This document shows, one piece after another, positions 25,883-33,267 of a stretch of 35,180 nucleotides of DNA. The translations under genes were made by a program, and so were the position numbers. This DNA comes from Bacteroidota bacterium. Lineage in GTDB: Bacteria > Bacteroidota > Bacteroidia > Chitinophagales > Chitinophagaceae. Location: contig JABDHF010000021.1 of the NCBI GenBank assembly GCA_013285595.1, positions 1-35,180 on the forward strand, in the 5' to 3' direction. A model generated the notes under the pieces. The model searched no databases, had not been told where the DNA came from, and saw only the letters and a list, made by a program, of their open reading frames with translations. The stretch's first letter is position 1. Every line of letters begins with the position of its first letter.

Positions 25883-26599
25883 ATGCAAAAAGGAATTTTA
25901 AAAAGCTCTGCAAAATTGCTGGCAATGTTGCTCATTGCTGGTAGTTTTAATTCGTACGGACAGGATATCGTGAAGATAAGAAATCAGAATTATACTTCTT
26001 ATTTTTCAAAAGCACAGCATATTCCGGTACTCGTAGTGTATTCGTTAACTCCCGATCTCTTCAACTGTTCAAGAGTAAAAGGAGAAGGCGGTATGAAGCT
26101 GGCCTCAGACCCACAATTGCCCGATGCAACCAACCTTACTGCCGACTATAACAACTCTCTTTTCGACAACGCCCAGATGATGGCGCCTGAAGAGAACACT
26201 TGCGATAAAGACGCCTTTATGGAGAGCTTTTACTTCACTAACGTAATGCCGATGCCAAAAGACCTGTACAAGGAAATGTGGGAAAAGCTGCACGAAAAAG
26301 AAGTAGTTAAAGCAAAGAAATTTAAGAAGGTAAAAGTATTCTCCGGCACCGTAGGCCGCAACTGGGTAATAGGCCGCGAAAACAACATTATAGTACCAGA
26401 ATGGTGCTGGAAAGTCATCTACATACCTAGCACCGATGAATACCTGTGCTACCAGTTTCACAACATAGAGCCATACAACGCTAAAGACAACCTGGCAAAC
26501 CATAAGGTAGACATCAACACAATAGAATCATTAGCAGGCGTGCACTTCGTAAACGGCGTTATCAGCGCACCATACGTAACCGCTACCCCGAATAACTAA
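25883..26599 (+). CDS. Secreted DNA/RNA non-specific endonuclease homologue lacking catalytic residues
   Basis: A 238-residue protein with a signal peptide (LLAMLLIAGSFNSYG, mature from about residue 27). Residues ~90-185 follow the NUC1/Serratia nuclease (beta-beta-alpha-metal) pattern: ESFYFTNVMP (114-123), MWEKLHE (132-138), VFSGTVG (152-158) and VPEWCWKVIYIP (171-182). The active-site DRGH is replaced by DNAQ (95-98), so the catalytic His is gone. The usual PQ and LN positions read PM (123-124) and LY (128-129), and the LE before the loop reads LH. The frame is intact, which argues for a non-catalytic secreted role rather than decay. Confidence 0.75.
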   Translation: MQKGILKSSAKLLAMLLIAGSFNSYGQDIVKIRNQNYTSYFSKAQHIPVLVVYSLTPDLFNCSRVKGEGGMKLASDPQLPDATNLTADYNNSLFDNAQMMAPEENTCDKDAFMESFYFTNVMPMPKDLYKEMWEKLHEKEVVKAKKFKKVKVFSGTVGRNWVIGRENNIIVPEWCWKVIYIPSTDEYLCYQFHNIEPYNAKDNLANHKVDINTIESLAGVHFVNGVISAPYVTATPNN

Positions 26600-26627
26600 T
26601 ACTTTAAAACATTTTATAAAGACTACG

Positions 26628-26663
26628 CGGTCCACGTGCTTCGGTACATGGACCGTTTTTTTT
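26628..26663 (+). terminator. Strong intrinsic terminator with TTCG tetraloop
   Basis: A 12-bp stem with one mismatch and one G-T pair (CGGTCCACGTGC / GTACATGGACCG), closed by a C(TTCG)G tetraloop and followed by eight T residues. It serves the nuclease-like gene. Confidence 0.85.
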
Positions 26664-26684
26664 GCGTAGAGCCTGTGCGGCGTT

Positions 26685-26770
26685 CAACCCGCTTCGGGGT
26701 TGGTGTTTGGCTGCTCATTTTTACCCCCAGTTTCACTGGGGGCTATTCATATTAAAGTCCTTCGGACTTT
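26685..26770. repeat. Triple-hairpin intergenic repeat (REP-like)
   Basis: Three perfect hairpins in 86 nt: CAACCC-GCTTCG-GGGTTG (26685..26702), CCCCCAG-TTTCA-CTGGGGG (26724..26742) and AAAGTCC-TTC-GGACTTT (26754..26770). The compact series, with no T-run after any of them, is like the interspersed palindromes spread through many Bacteroidota genomes, some of which are tied to RAYT-type transposases; no transposase is present here. Confidence 0.65.
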
Positions 26771-26802
26771 CTGAGCGAAAGTAGGCGTTAACTTAAGTCG
26801 AT

Positions 26803-26985
26803 TTAGGATGGAATCGGATCGTTGAAGGTATCTTTGATAATAATCTTGCCTTTTGCTAATCTTAATATCCGTTTAGTAGGCTTAGGCGCGTTTTTTTGCT
26901 TCAAAAGGGCAATAAAGTCCGCCACTTCCTTTTTTTGAGCGTCGGGAAGTGAGGATAATTCCTGGTATAATTGTGCATCAGTCAC
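26803..26985 (-). CDS. Orphan DUF2281 (VapB-like) antitoxin
   Basis: A 60-residue protein from a GTG start. The first half is the helical DUF2281 motif, LYQELSSLPDAQKKEVADFI (6-25); after a basic linker come LAKGKIIIKDTFNDPIP, like the C-terminal part that blocks a partner toxin in this family. Such antitoxins normally precede a PIN-domain RNase toxin, but here 200 nt of hairpin DNA follows and no PIN gene is visible. An exact -7 element (TAGATTTG) ends 4 nt before the GTG. Confidence 0.7.
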   Translation of the reverse strand: MTDAQLYQELSSLPDAQKKEVADFIALLKQKNAPKPTKRILRLAKGKIIIKDTFNDPIPS

Positions 26986-26989
26986 CCTA

Positions 26990-26997
26990 CAAATCTA
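26990..26997 (-). promoter_or_regulatory. -7 element (TAGATTTG) 4 nt before a GTG start
   Basis: Exact minus-strand TAnnTTTG ending 4 nt before the GTG at 26985; probably a leaderless transcript. Confidence 0.5.
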
Positions 26998-27074
26998 CTA
27001 AAAATTGCAAGTAAACCAGTTGTTGTTTGCGTTTGGTGTGTGTTTAGTATCCACCTATTGCAAAAATGCTGATA

Positions 27075-27751
27075 TCACCTGTATATTATGTGATCTTCAG
27101 GGTGGTCGTAGTATTCTGATGTGCTAAAGCGAGGCTTATCCAGAGCGGGTTTGGGGTCGTTTTTTGGGGAGGAGGAGGCCTTTTTTCCTGATCTTGCAGC
27201 TTCTGCTTTTTTCTTTGCGGCTTCCTTCTTTTCAGCTGCTTTTTTTGCTCTCAATAGCTGGCCTGTTCTTGCAATTGCTCCATCTATCTGCTCATCCCGG
27301 AGTTTTTGGCTTGCAGCATATTCTTCCGGGGTTTCGTTGGCATAGGGCAACCGTCTGATGATTAAGTCGTCCCCTTCTGGCTGGCCAGTTTTGCTGTCGC
27401 GGAGTATGGGTGATAGTTTAGAGATGAGGTTCATGCGAGCCTGTATGCGGAGCCGGCTACGGCTGATGGCTTCTTTGTTTTGTACCTGGCGGGACTTGCC
27501 ATTCTTTACTATAGTCATGTAGTCGTTGGTGCTATCGTCAGCTATTTCGATGATCTCCTCTGCAAGGTGGTGCAACTGCATTATTTTGGCATCGGTATAT
27601 TTTTGCAGAGATCATGACCGCGCTTGTAGACCCAACTGGTGACGGTGGAATAAGGTAGGCCCAGCTGCTTGCAGATGTGGCGCAGCCCGATGCTGGAGGT
27701 GGCGGTTGCCTCGCATATTTTGTCGCCGAGTTTTGGGGTGTAAATTGCCAT
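27075..27751 (-). pseudogene. Frameshifted phage terminase small subunit-like gene
   Basis: Two overlapping frames together make one phage terminase small subunit. The first (27581..27751, 56 codons from ATG 27751) has a helix-turn-helix, GLRHICKQLGLPYSTVTSWV, then stops. The second (27075..27581) continues the family: LAEEIIEIADDSTNDYM, then SRSRLRIQARMNLISKLSP, and a long Lys/Ala/Glu-rich tail. Read in the second frame, the sequence just before 27581 gives LQKYTDAKIM, the expected join, so a one-base change at about 27606..27614 breaks the gene. No other phage genes are nearby. It may be a relic or a sequencing error. Confidence 0.7.
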
Positions 27752-27759
27752 AGGACTAA

Positions 27760-27895
27760 GATTTTCAGGATTAAAGGATAGATAGTATTTTTTTTAAATT
27801 ATTTATTGAAGCAAAGGTCGGGAGGGGAAATTGGAGGGGAAACTTGTCTGAACCGGAATTTACTGAATTAAAGAATTTTCAGAAACTGTAATGAA
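27760..27895. repeat. Degenerate Bacteroidota intergenic repeat halves
   Basis: GATTTTCAGGATTAAAGGATA (27760..27780) and a related stretch from TTGTCTGAACC (27844..27854) to GAATTTTCAGAA share the ATTTTCAG and GAATTAAAG words common in interspersed repeats of this phylum. They lie between the broken terminase gene and the next gene. The stretch of about 220 nt holds no gene. Confidence 0.35.
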
Positions 27896-27949
27896 CCAAG
27901 GATCAGATTACCGCAAGTTTGGGGTATGGCGACGTAACTATAAAAATTA

Positions 27950-27957
27950 TAGCTTTG
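27950..27957 (+). promoter_or_regulatory. -7 promoter element (TAGCTTTG)
   Basis: Exact TAnnTTTG ending 16 nt before the ATG at 27974, so a leader of about 10 nt is expected. Confidence 0.5.
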
Positions 27958-27973
27958 TATTATCCATACTGAT

Positions 27974-28972
27974 ATGAAACTGTTAGCTGCATTTTTCTTA
28001 TTTCCAATGGGTGCTTATGCACAGATAAGGATAGATAGCTATGGCGACTCGCTAAAGGGAAATGTAAAAAGTATGACCCAATACAGTGTGTCTACGAAAA
28101 GCAGCGGTGTAACTGGTTATGTGAAACCTGACACTACAAAATGCATTTACACCTGCGATGTAGCGAAAGGCACAGAACTTATCAGGTTTTACAATGAGCA
28201 TGATAAAGAGACCTCGCATGAGGTGATACAATTTGACGGCAAAGGGCATGTGCTTGAACAGCGCTACTATACCGACCTTGACTCGCTCTACATGAAGTGC
28301 ACTTATGCTTATGAAGTACATGGGTGGGAAACTAAAAATTGCAGGGTTAATTATCCGTTCCATGCCAGCTACCCGAAAGAAGAACAAGAAGTGAGTACTT
28401 CATTCAAAGACTCACTAGGCAGCTACACTACGTACACATACGACAACGTGGGCCACGTGACAGAACGCGTTGATCAATCATCAGTAGATGCCTATATAAC
28501 CACAGATGAAATAATGGCTTATAAATATGATTTAAAGGGCAATAAAACAGAGGAATATGACCTGAATGTTAGGGCTTGCGGACAGGAAAACTATGTATTG
28601 TTTTATTTTGATGGCAGGGGATATACCAAAAAGACCTTGTTCAAATATGATAGCCGAGGCAGGGTTGCAGAACGGATGGAATATACGGAGCGAAAAAAGC
28701 CAAGCTCTTTCATGAACGACCAACAACGTGGCACCAGTATTGGAATGAAGCATCACTATACCTACAGCGGCGAGGATGATATAGCAGATAATGATACGAT
28801 GATGCAGCTATACCGGGAAAGCGATAACTCTATAACAACCGGCAAACCAACTACGATCACCCCTTGGGTGGATAGAAACAAGGCGATCAAAGAGTATGAC
28901 AAGCAGGGCAACGTGGTAAAGAAGATACAATACAACATGCTCGTTTATACACGAACGATAGCATATTTTTAG
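27974..28972 (+). CDS. Secreted protein with YD/RHS-like repeats
   Basis: A 332-residue protein with a signal peptide (MKLLAAFFLFPMGAYAQ). The mature chain has YD-repeat-like units: FDGKGHVLEQRYY (87-99), YTYDNVGHVTERV (154-166), YKYDLKGNKTEEY (183-195), FKYDSRGRVAERMEY (223-237) and KEYDKQGNVVKKIQY near the end. In RHS and teneurin proteins such repeats build a beta-barrel shell; here the number is too small for a full cage. It is a stand-alone gene, and no toxin domain or secretion partner is seen. Confidence 0.65.
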   Translation: MKLLAAFFLFPMGAYAQIRIDSYGDSLKGNVKSMTQYSVSTKSSGVTGYVKPDTTKCIYTCDVAKGTELIRFYNEHDKETSHEVIQFDGKGHVLEQRYYTDLDSLYMKCTYAYEVHGWETKNCRVNYPFHASYPKEEQEVSTSFKDSLGSYTTYTYDNVGHVTERVDQSSVDAYITTDEIMAYKYDLKGNKTEEYDLNVRACGQENYVLFYFDGRGYTKKTLFKYDSRGRVAERMEYTERKKPSSFMNDQQRGTSIGMKHHYTYSGEDDIADNDTMMQLYRESDNSITTGKPTTITPWVDRNKAIKEYDKQGNVVKKIQYNMLVYTRTIAYF

Positions 28973-29008
28973 CGGCCACAGAAAATTTAAAATTCTCTAA
29001 ATCCCAAC

Positions 29009-30721
29009 TCAGACAGCCTTCACCTCGCGCAGCGCCAGCTTCTGCGCTGGGGTCAGGGGTTGCACCCACGAGTTATCGTAAGGCTTGAAGCAGGGAGCAT
29101 TGATAACATCGGCGGCCGGTATTTTGCCATCCATATAGTTGGCCAGCAGCTTAAAGGCCTTCTTATTCTCCTGCTGCATTATCAGCAGGGCTGCATTGGC
29201 GCCGGCCCTTACGGCTATAGGCACACCGCCACCCAGCTCGGCCCAGTGGCCGCTGAGTATCAGATTCTTTACCGGTGTGCGGTAGTGGGCTATCTTGTTT
29301 TGCATGTTGGCCCTGCCGGGTTTTGCACCCATCATGGTGCCATCCTTATTGCCGGTGTACCTGTGGTGGGTAATGGGCGTAGCCACATCGTAGAAGAGTA
29401 TGTGGCTGCGCAGGCCCGGGGCTACCAGCCGCTCTACCCGTGCTATCAGTATCTCTGCTACCTCGTTCTTAAGCTTGTGGTATGCCTCGTTGCGCACATA
29501 GTTGCCGTGCTCGTCCTTTTCCGTCAGCCAGTTATCCTTGTAGTGCATATACGCCGGCATATATATCACCAGTGTACCCTGCCCAGCAGGCGCCAGAGAT
29601 TTATCCCTCAGCGATGGTGGCAGTATAGATAGCTCTGTCTTCTCAGGATCGCCGCTCTGGTGTTCGCTCCTTGGCACAAGCTCATTACACAGGTTTATGG
29701 CCTCCTCGTTAAAGCCCAGGTCTTCCGTAGGGCAGTCCAGCGCTATAGACAAGGTAAAGGAAGAGCTATAGACCTCAGCATTCCGCAGCTTGGCTTTAAA
29801 CTTAGCAGGTATGGCGCTGGCCGGCAGCATCTTTTCATACACGGTCTCTACGTCGCAGGCGGGTACCACATACTTGCTGTGTACCTCGTATTCTTCGCCA
29901 CGGTGCTCAAACTTCACACCCTTTGCGGTATTACCGTCTACCAGTATCTGCTTTACCTTGCACTTATAAAAAGTATCGTTGCCGTAGTAGTGTACCATGT
30001 AGTCCATCCACTCCGGTATCACCTGGGCCCCACCCTTTGGCGGGCTCTGGAAGTCGCCATAGTATGCCCAGCCTATAGGCACCAGGCACGATAGCAGGCT
30101 GGTATCTGAGCAGAAGATCTTGTGTATCTTCTCATTCTTGAAGAACTTGGCCAGGCCCTTTTTTATCCCCTCTTCACCATCATACCGCAGCAGCGGTATA
30201 AACGGCATGGCAAATTTTAGCAGGTGCCTTTTATTAGCCATCCGCTCAAAGGCGTTCATCGTTTCTTCAGTACGGAAGAAATCGCTAAAGTCATCAAATG
30301 ACTTACCAAGCCTTTTAGCGGTCTTGAAGAAACGGATAATGCCCTCCCGGTCGTCAGGGAATTCCTTTATCAGCTGGTCTTTAAACTCATCGGGGTTATT
30401 GGTAAGCAGGTAGTCAAAGGTATCGCCCTTATAGCGCCTTATCCGCTTTTGCGGTACAGCCGTAGGGTGGTCTGAGCCTAAGATGTCGAATATCTTGCAG
30501 GCCATGCCGCCTGGTGCGCATTGGTTGAGCCAGTGAATGGCGGTATCGAACCTGAAGTGCTTTCTCCGGAAACCGGCAAGGTAGCCGCCGGGATGATCGG
30601 CCATATCCAGCACGCATACAGACATGCCTGCCTTACTGAGCAAAGCAGCAGTAGTAAGGCCGCCCACACCAGCGCCAATAATGGTTACATCGTAATGCGG
30701 TTTCAGCGTCAGTGGCCTCAT
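29009..30721 (-). CDS. CrtI/CrtISO-like FAD-dependent oxidoreductase
   Basis: A 570-residue protein of the phytoene desaturase/carotene isomerase/retinol saturase family. The dinucleotide fold DVTIIGAGVGGLTTAALLSKAG (from residue 11) and the PGGYLAGF segment open it; the C-terminal ILSGHWAELGGGVPIAVRAG is the family's FAD-contact region. Members reduce, isomerise or desaturate polyenes with FAD. Carotenoids are one candidate; the acyl carrier protein gene 75 nt upstream suggests an acyl-thioester polyene instead, as in flexirubin or aryl polyene clusters. No ketosynthase is in the window. Confidence 0.75.
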   Translation of the reverse strand: MRPLTLKPHYDVTIIGAGVGGLTTAALLSKAGMSVCVLDMADHPGGYLAGFRRKHFRFDTAIHWLNQCAPGGMACKIFDILGSDHPTAVPQKRIRRYKGDTFDYLLTNNPDEFKDQLIKEFPDDREGIIRFFKTAKRLGKSFDDFSDFFRTEETMNAFERMANKRHLLKFAMPFIPLLRYDGEEGIKKGLAKFFKNEKIHKIFCSDTSLLSCLVPIGWAYYGDFQSPPKGGAQVIPEWMDYMVHYYGNDTFYKCKVKQILVDGNTAKGVKFEHRGEEYEVHSKYVVPACDVETVYEKMLPASAIPAKFKAKLRNAEVYSSSFTLSIALDCPTEDLGFNEEAINLCNELVPRSEHQSGDPEKTELSILPPSLRDKSLAPAGQGTLVIYMPAYMHYKDNWLTEKDEHGNYVRNEAYHKLKNEVAEILIARVERLVAPGLRSHILFYDVATPITHHRYTGNKDGTMMGAKPGRANMQNKIAHYRTPVKNLILSGHWAELGGGVPIAVRAGANAALLIMQQENKKAFKLLANYMDGKIPAADVINAPCFKPYDNSWVQPLTPAQKLALREVKAV

Positions 30722-30796
30722 ATCCTAATGCACATTCTATGATAAAGGTAGTACTATAAGCACTCCGGGATCGGGGAGGCGCTAATAGCTTCAATG

Positions 30797-31051
30797 TTAT
30801 ACTGTTGCCTGCTGCCTGGCGTGTGTGTCTATGTACGTATACAGGTCGTTGAAAGTAATGATATTGAGGAAGTCTTCCGGCGGGATCTTGCAACCGAAGT
30901 TAGCTTCTGTAAGCGCTATCAGGTCTATATAGTCAAGGCTGTCCAGGTCCAGTGTATTCTTAAGATTGGCATCCGTTGATACCTGCGACTCGTCCAGCTC
31001 AAATTCGTCAATAAGCAGGGTATTAATCCTTTGTATAATAGCACTATCCAT
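30797..31051 (-). CDS. Acyl carrier protein
   Basis: An 84-residue acyl carrier protein from the ATG at 31051. The phosphopantetheine-attachment serine is Ser38 in LDLDSLDYIDLI; the C-terminal PPEDFLNIITFNDLYTYI helices complete the four-helix bundle. The DSLDYIDL variant resembles carrier proteins of flexirubin or aryl polyene clusters more than the housekeeping ACP (DSLD.VEL). It precedes the CrtI-like oxidoreductase on the same strand by 75 nt. The start is fixed by an exact -7 element 5 nt upstream. Confidence 0.85.
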   Translation of the reverse strand: MDSAIIQRINTLLIDEFELDESQVSTDANLKNTLDLDSLDYIDLIALTEANFGCKIPPEDFLNIITFNDLYTYIDTHARQQATV

Positions 31052-31056
31052 AATAG

Positions 31057-31064
31057 CAAATATA
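31057..31064 (-). promoter_or_regulatory. -7 element (TATATTTG) 5 nt before a start codon
   Basis: Exact minus-strand TAnnTTTG ending 5 nt before the ATG at 31051; it argues against the in-frame extension to 31111. Confidence 0.55.
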
Positions 31065-31140
31065 AAATATTTTTCCGGGAATTGAGCCGCGAAGTTGTGC
31101 CAACCGGTCATACAAGTGCCATTAAATTGGGCTAAAGGCC

Positions 31141-32496
31141 CTAGTAGCCTGCTTTTGCGGGGCCTTTCAATATACCGGGATATAGTATGCCATCGGGTGC
31201 TATAAAGTCGAGGTGCAGCAGTTGGGTGATAATGGGAGCTATATCTTCCAGCCCTATTACAGGCAATATCTGGCCCTTGTTAAACCCAGCCCCCGATCCT
31301 ATAAAGCCGGTCTGTATCTCTTTAAAATCAGGGTAGTAGCCATGTGTGCCGCCGTGCGCCGCCCTTATATCATCGCCCTCTACGTCGCTGCTCATATTTA
31401 TCCCCTGCATCGGCGATAGTGCCAGCACAGCATCAGGATCCGCACCTCTCTCCTGCAACTCTTCCGGGGTTACTATCCGGAACAGCTTCCTTTTTGAAGC
31501 TGGCAGGTTAGCAAGTACCTTTCTAACTTCCTTCAATGTCTTTTTATCATTCTTATTTTTCAAATGCAGAAACGCTGATGCACCCGAGGTATGGAAGATA
31601 GCCCGCCATTCTGTCTTATTGTCCTTTTTTGAGAGCAGACCGTCTTTTGCCAGCCATACATTTGGACAGATGGTGGTATGGATGTCTACAAAGCCATGAT
31701 CGCCGGTTATGATGATGGCGGTACTGTCTTTTATACCTGCCTTTTGCACGGCCTCCAGTATTTTCCCTACGGCCCTGTCGGCTGAGGATACGGCTCTCTT
31801 CACCATTGGGCCATCCCTGCCTTCTGCATGTTCATAGTGATCTACGCATACCAGGTGCACAGCGGTAAGATTGGGCTTGTAGGTGCGGATAACGTAGGCT
31901 GCTATGCGACCGGTATTTTCGTCTACGGTAAGGTAGTCATCGTTAAAATCGTCGGATGATAATTTGCCGGTAGCATTCTTTTCTATCTCTTCGAAAAAAC
32001 CTGCAGGGGTAGTGTTATCGCGTACTGGCGCCATCCGGTCGCCATTTTTTTCCATCGGCCATATCTCCGGGAAGTTGTGATCTATGGGTGCACCCACGGT
32101 TACCGGCCAGCGCACAGCAGCCGATGTGAGGCCAGCCTTATGCACAGCATCCCACAGGGTGGGGCATTTTATGAGGCTCTCTTCCCAATACCATCTGCCA
32201 GGCCCGTTGGGGTCGAAGCGCTCGTTGTAATATACACCGTGGGTTGCAGGCATGGCGCCTGTGATGATGGTGGTGTGTGACGGATAGGTAACGGATGGAA
32301 ATACAGTGCGCGCACCATCGGCATATACACCGGCGCTTTTCAGCTGATGCAGGTTTGGTGTGCCCCAAGAGTTTTCTTTATAGAAATCTGGCCGCGAGCC
32401 ATCGATGCTGATGAGGATAACATATTTAGCAGACTGTGCAAGAACAAGAGCGCTGATGCAGCAGGCAATGCAAAAAAGAAGGAGTGCTTTTTTCAT
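31141..32496 (-). CDS. Secreted alkaline phosphatase-superfamily phosphodiesterase (ENPP-like)
   Basis: A 451-residue protein from the ATG at 32496. It has a signal peptide (MKKALLLFCIACCISALVLA), so it is periplasmic or secreted. The two-zinc core is complete: Asp32 in SIDGSRPDF, the nucleophile Thr70 in VFPSVTYPSHTT, Asp219 and His223 in VDHYEHAEG, Asp266-His267 in TGDHGF, and the last His in GGTHGYYP. Such enzymes cleave phosphodiester bonds in nucleotides, sugars or lipids. The TTG 9 nt upstream is an alternative start, but the promoter covers it. Confidence 0.85.
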   Translation of the reverse strand: MKKALLLFCIACCISALVLAQSAKYVILISIDGSRPDFYKENSWGTPNLHQLKSAGVYADGARTVFPSVTYPSHTTIITGAMPATHGVYYNERFDPNGPGRWYWEESLIKCPTLWDAVHKAGLTSAAVRWPVTVGAPIDHNFPEIWPMEKNGDRMAPVRDNTTPAGFFEEIEKNATGKLSSDDFNDDYLTVDENTGRIAAYVIRTYKPNLTAVHLVCVDHYEHAEGRDGPMVKRAVSSADRAVGKILEAVQKAGIKDSTAIIITGDHGFVDIHTTICPNVWLAKDGLLSKKDNKTEWRAIFHTSGASAFLHLKNKNDKKTLKEVRKVLANLPASKRKLFRIVTPEELQERGADPDAVLALSPMQGINMSSDVEGDDIRAAHGGTHGYYPDFKEIQTGFIGSGAGFNKGQILPVIGLEDIAPIITQLLHLDFIAPDGILYPGILKGPAKAGY

Positions 32497-32502
32497 AACT
32501 TT

Positions 32503-32510
32503 CAAAGTTA
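32503..32510 (-). promoter_or_regulatory. -7 element (TAACTTTG) 6 nt before a start codon
   Basis: Exact minus-strand TAnnTTTG ending 6 nt before the ATG at 32496; leaderless-type arrangement. Confidence 0.55.
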
Positions 32511-32585
32511 TTGGGGTGATGTAAATTCCATGTTACATTATTAGTGGTGTACCTCTACGAGTAGCGCCCATGCATCTGTAAGCGC

Positions 32586-32684
32586 CTATTTTGTTGATGC
32601 TGATGGATACGAGAACGAATATAAGACTATAAGCGCCGCGGTGGCGCTGACCATAGCTACAAAGAAATTGCCCCAGGAGTTCAT
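32586..32684 (-). CDS. Possible 32-residue single-helix miniprotein
   Basis: An ATG at 32684 opens 32 codons: MNSWGN, then a hydrophobic helix (residues 7-23, FFVAMVSATAALIVLYS) and a Ser/Lys tail. A 7-of-8 -7 element (TATATTTA on the minus strand, 32690..32697) ends 5 nt before the ATG, as in neighbouring genes. An alternative downstream frame is also hydrophobic, so a frameshift cannot be excluded. No family is recognised. Confidence 0.4.
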   Translation of the reverse strand: MNSWGNFFVAMVSATAALIVLYSFSYPSASTK

Positions 32685-32753
32685 TTGAATAAATATAAAA
32701 CCACCGAAAAATACCACAAAATATCAGTTCATACTATTTTAATGTGGCGCCTA

Positions 32754-32784
32754 TTGCATGTTATTTATCCCCGACATACCTTTG
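32754..32784 (+). promoter_or_regulatory. Promoter of the MarR operon: TTG (-33) and TACCTTTG (-7)
   Basis: TTG (32754..32756) and TACCTTTG (32777..32784) are 20 nt apart, the standard spacing. The element lies inside a longer open frame from 32744 and so places the start at ATG 32816. Confidence 0.6.
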
Positions 32785-32815
32785 TATTATACTTGACTAC
32801 TCAAACAGTAATCTT

Positions 32816-33247
32816 ATGTCGAAAATAGACCGCTCCCTGAAATTCCTTATGAATCTGGCCAAGGTGAATGCCATTTTATCGAGGCGTTTTGATAAGCTGA
32901 GTGTGCATGGCATCAGCTTCAGCGACTTTATGATCCTGTACCTGCTTAGTGAAAGCAATGATGGAAAAATGCGCAGAGTAGATCTTGCGGAGAAAATAGG
33001 GTTGACATCTTCTGGCGTGACCCGCATGCTGGTGCCGCTGGAGAAAATAGGGCTTATAGAAAGAGAACTGAGCCAGCGGGATGCACGCGTGAGCTATGCA
33101 CGCCTTACAAAGGCCGGGAAGAAACTATTTGAAGAAGCACAGGTAACGGCTGGCGATCTTGCCGAAGAGATCATTTCTTCGTCAAAGATCAAGAAGACGA
33201 AAGATCTTGTGGATATAGTGGCTGAGCTGGGGGGTGATATTGCGTAA
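32816..33247 (+). CDS. MarR family transcriptional regulator
   Basis: A 143-residue winged-helix regulator. The recognition helix is in RRVDLAEKIGLTSSGVTRML and the wing in LIERELSQRDARVSYARLT; the flanking helices form the dimer interface. MarR proteins usually repress adjacent genes and release DNA on binding a small ligand. It is separated by 20 nt from the phosphotransferase gene, which is the probable target with itself. Confidence 0.85.
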   Translation: MSKIDRSLKFLMNLAKVNAILSRRFDKLSVHGISFSDFMILYLLSESNDGKMRRVDLAEKIGLTSSGVTRMLVPLEKIGLIERELSQRDARVSYARLTKAGKKLFEEAQVTAGDLAEEIISSSKIKKTKDLVDIVAELGGDIA

Positions 33248-33267
33248 AGTTTAAAAATCTAATCTAA

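Noticed and set aside
26685-26770. CRISPR array
   Set aside because: The three hairpins have different sequences and no constant repeat-spacer length.
27600-27622. Programmed -1 frameshifting in the terminase gene
   Set aside because: The A5 run does not make a canonical slippery heptamer in the zero frame and no downstream structure was noticed; a mutation or sequencing error is simpler.
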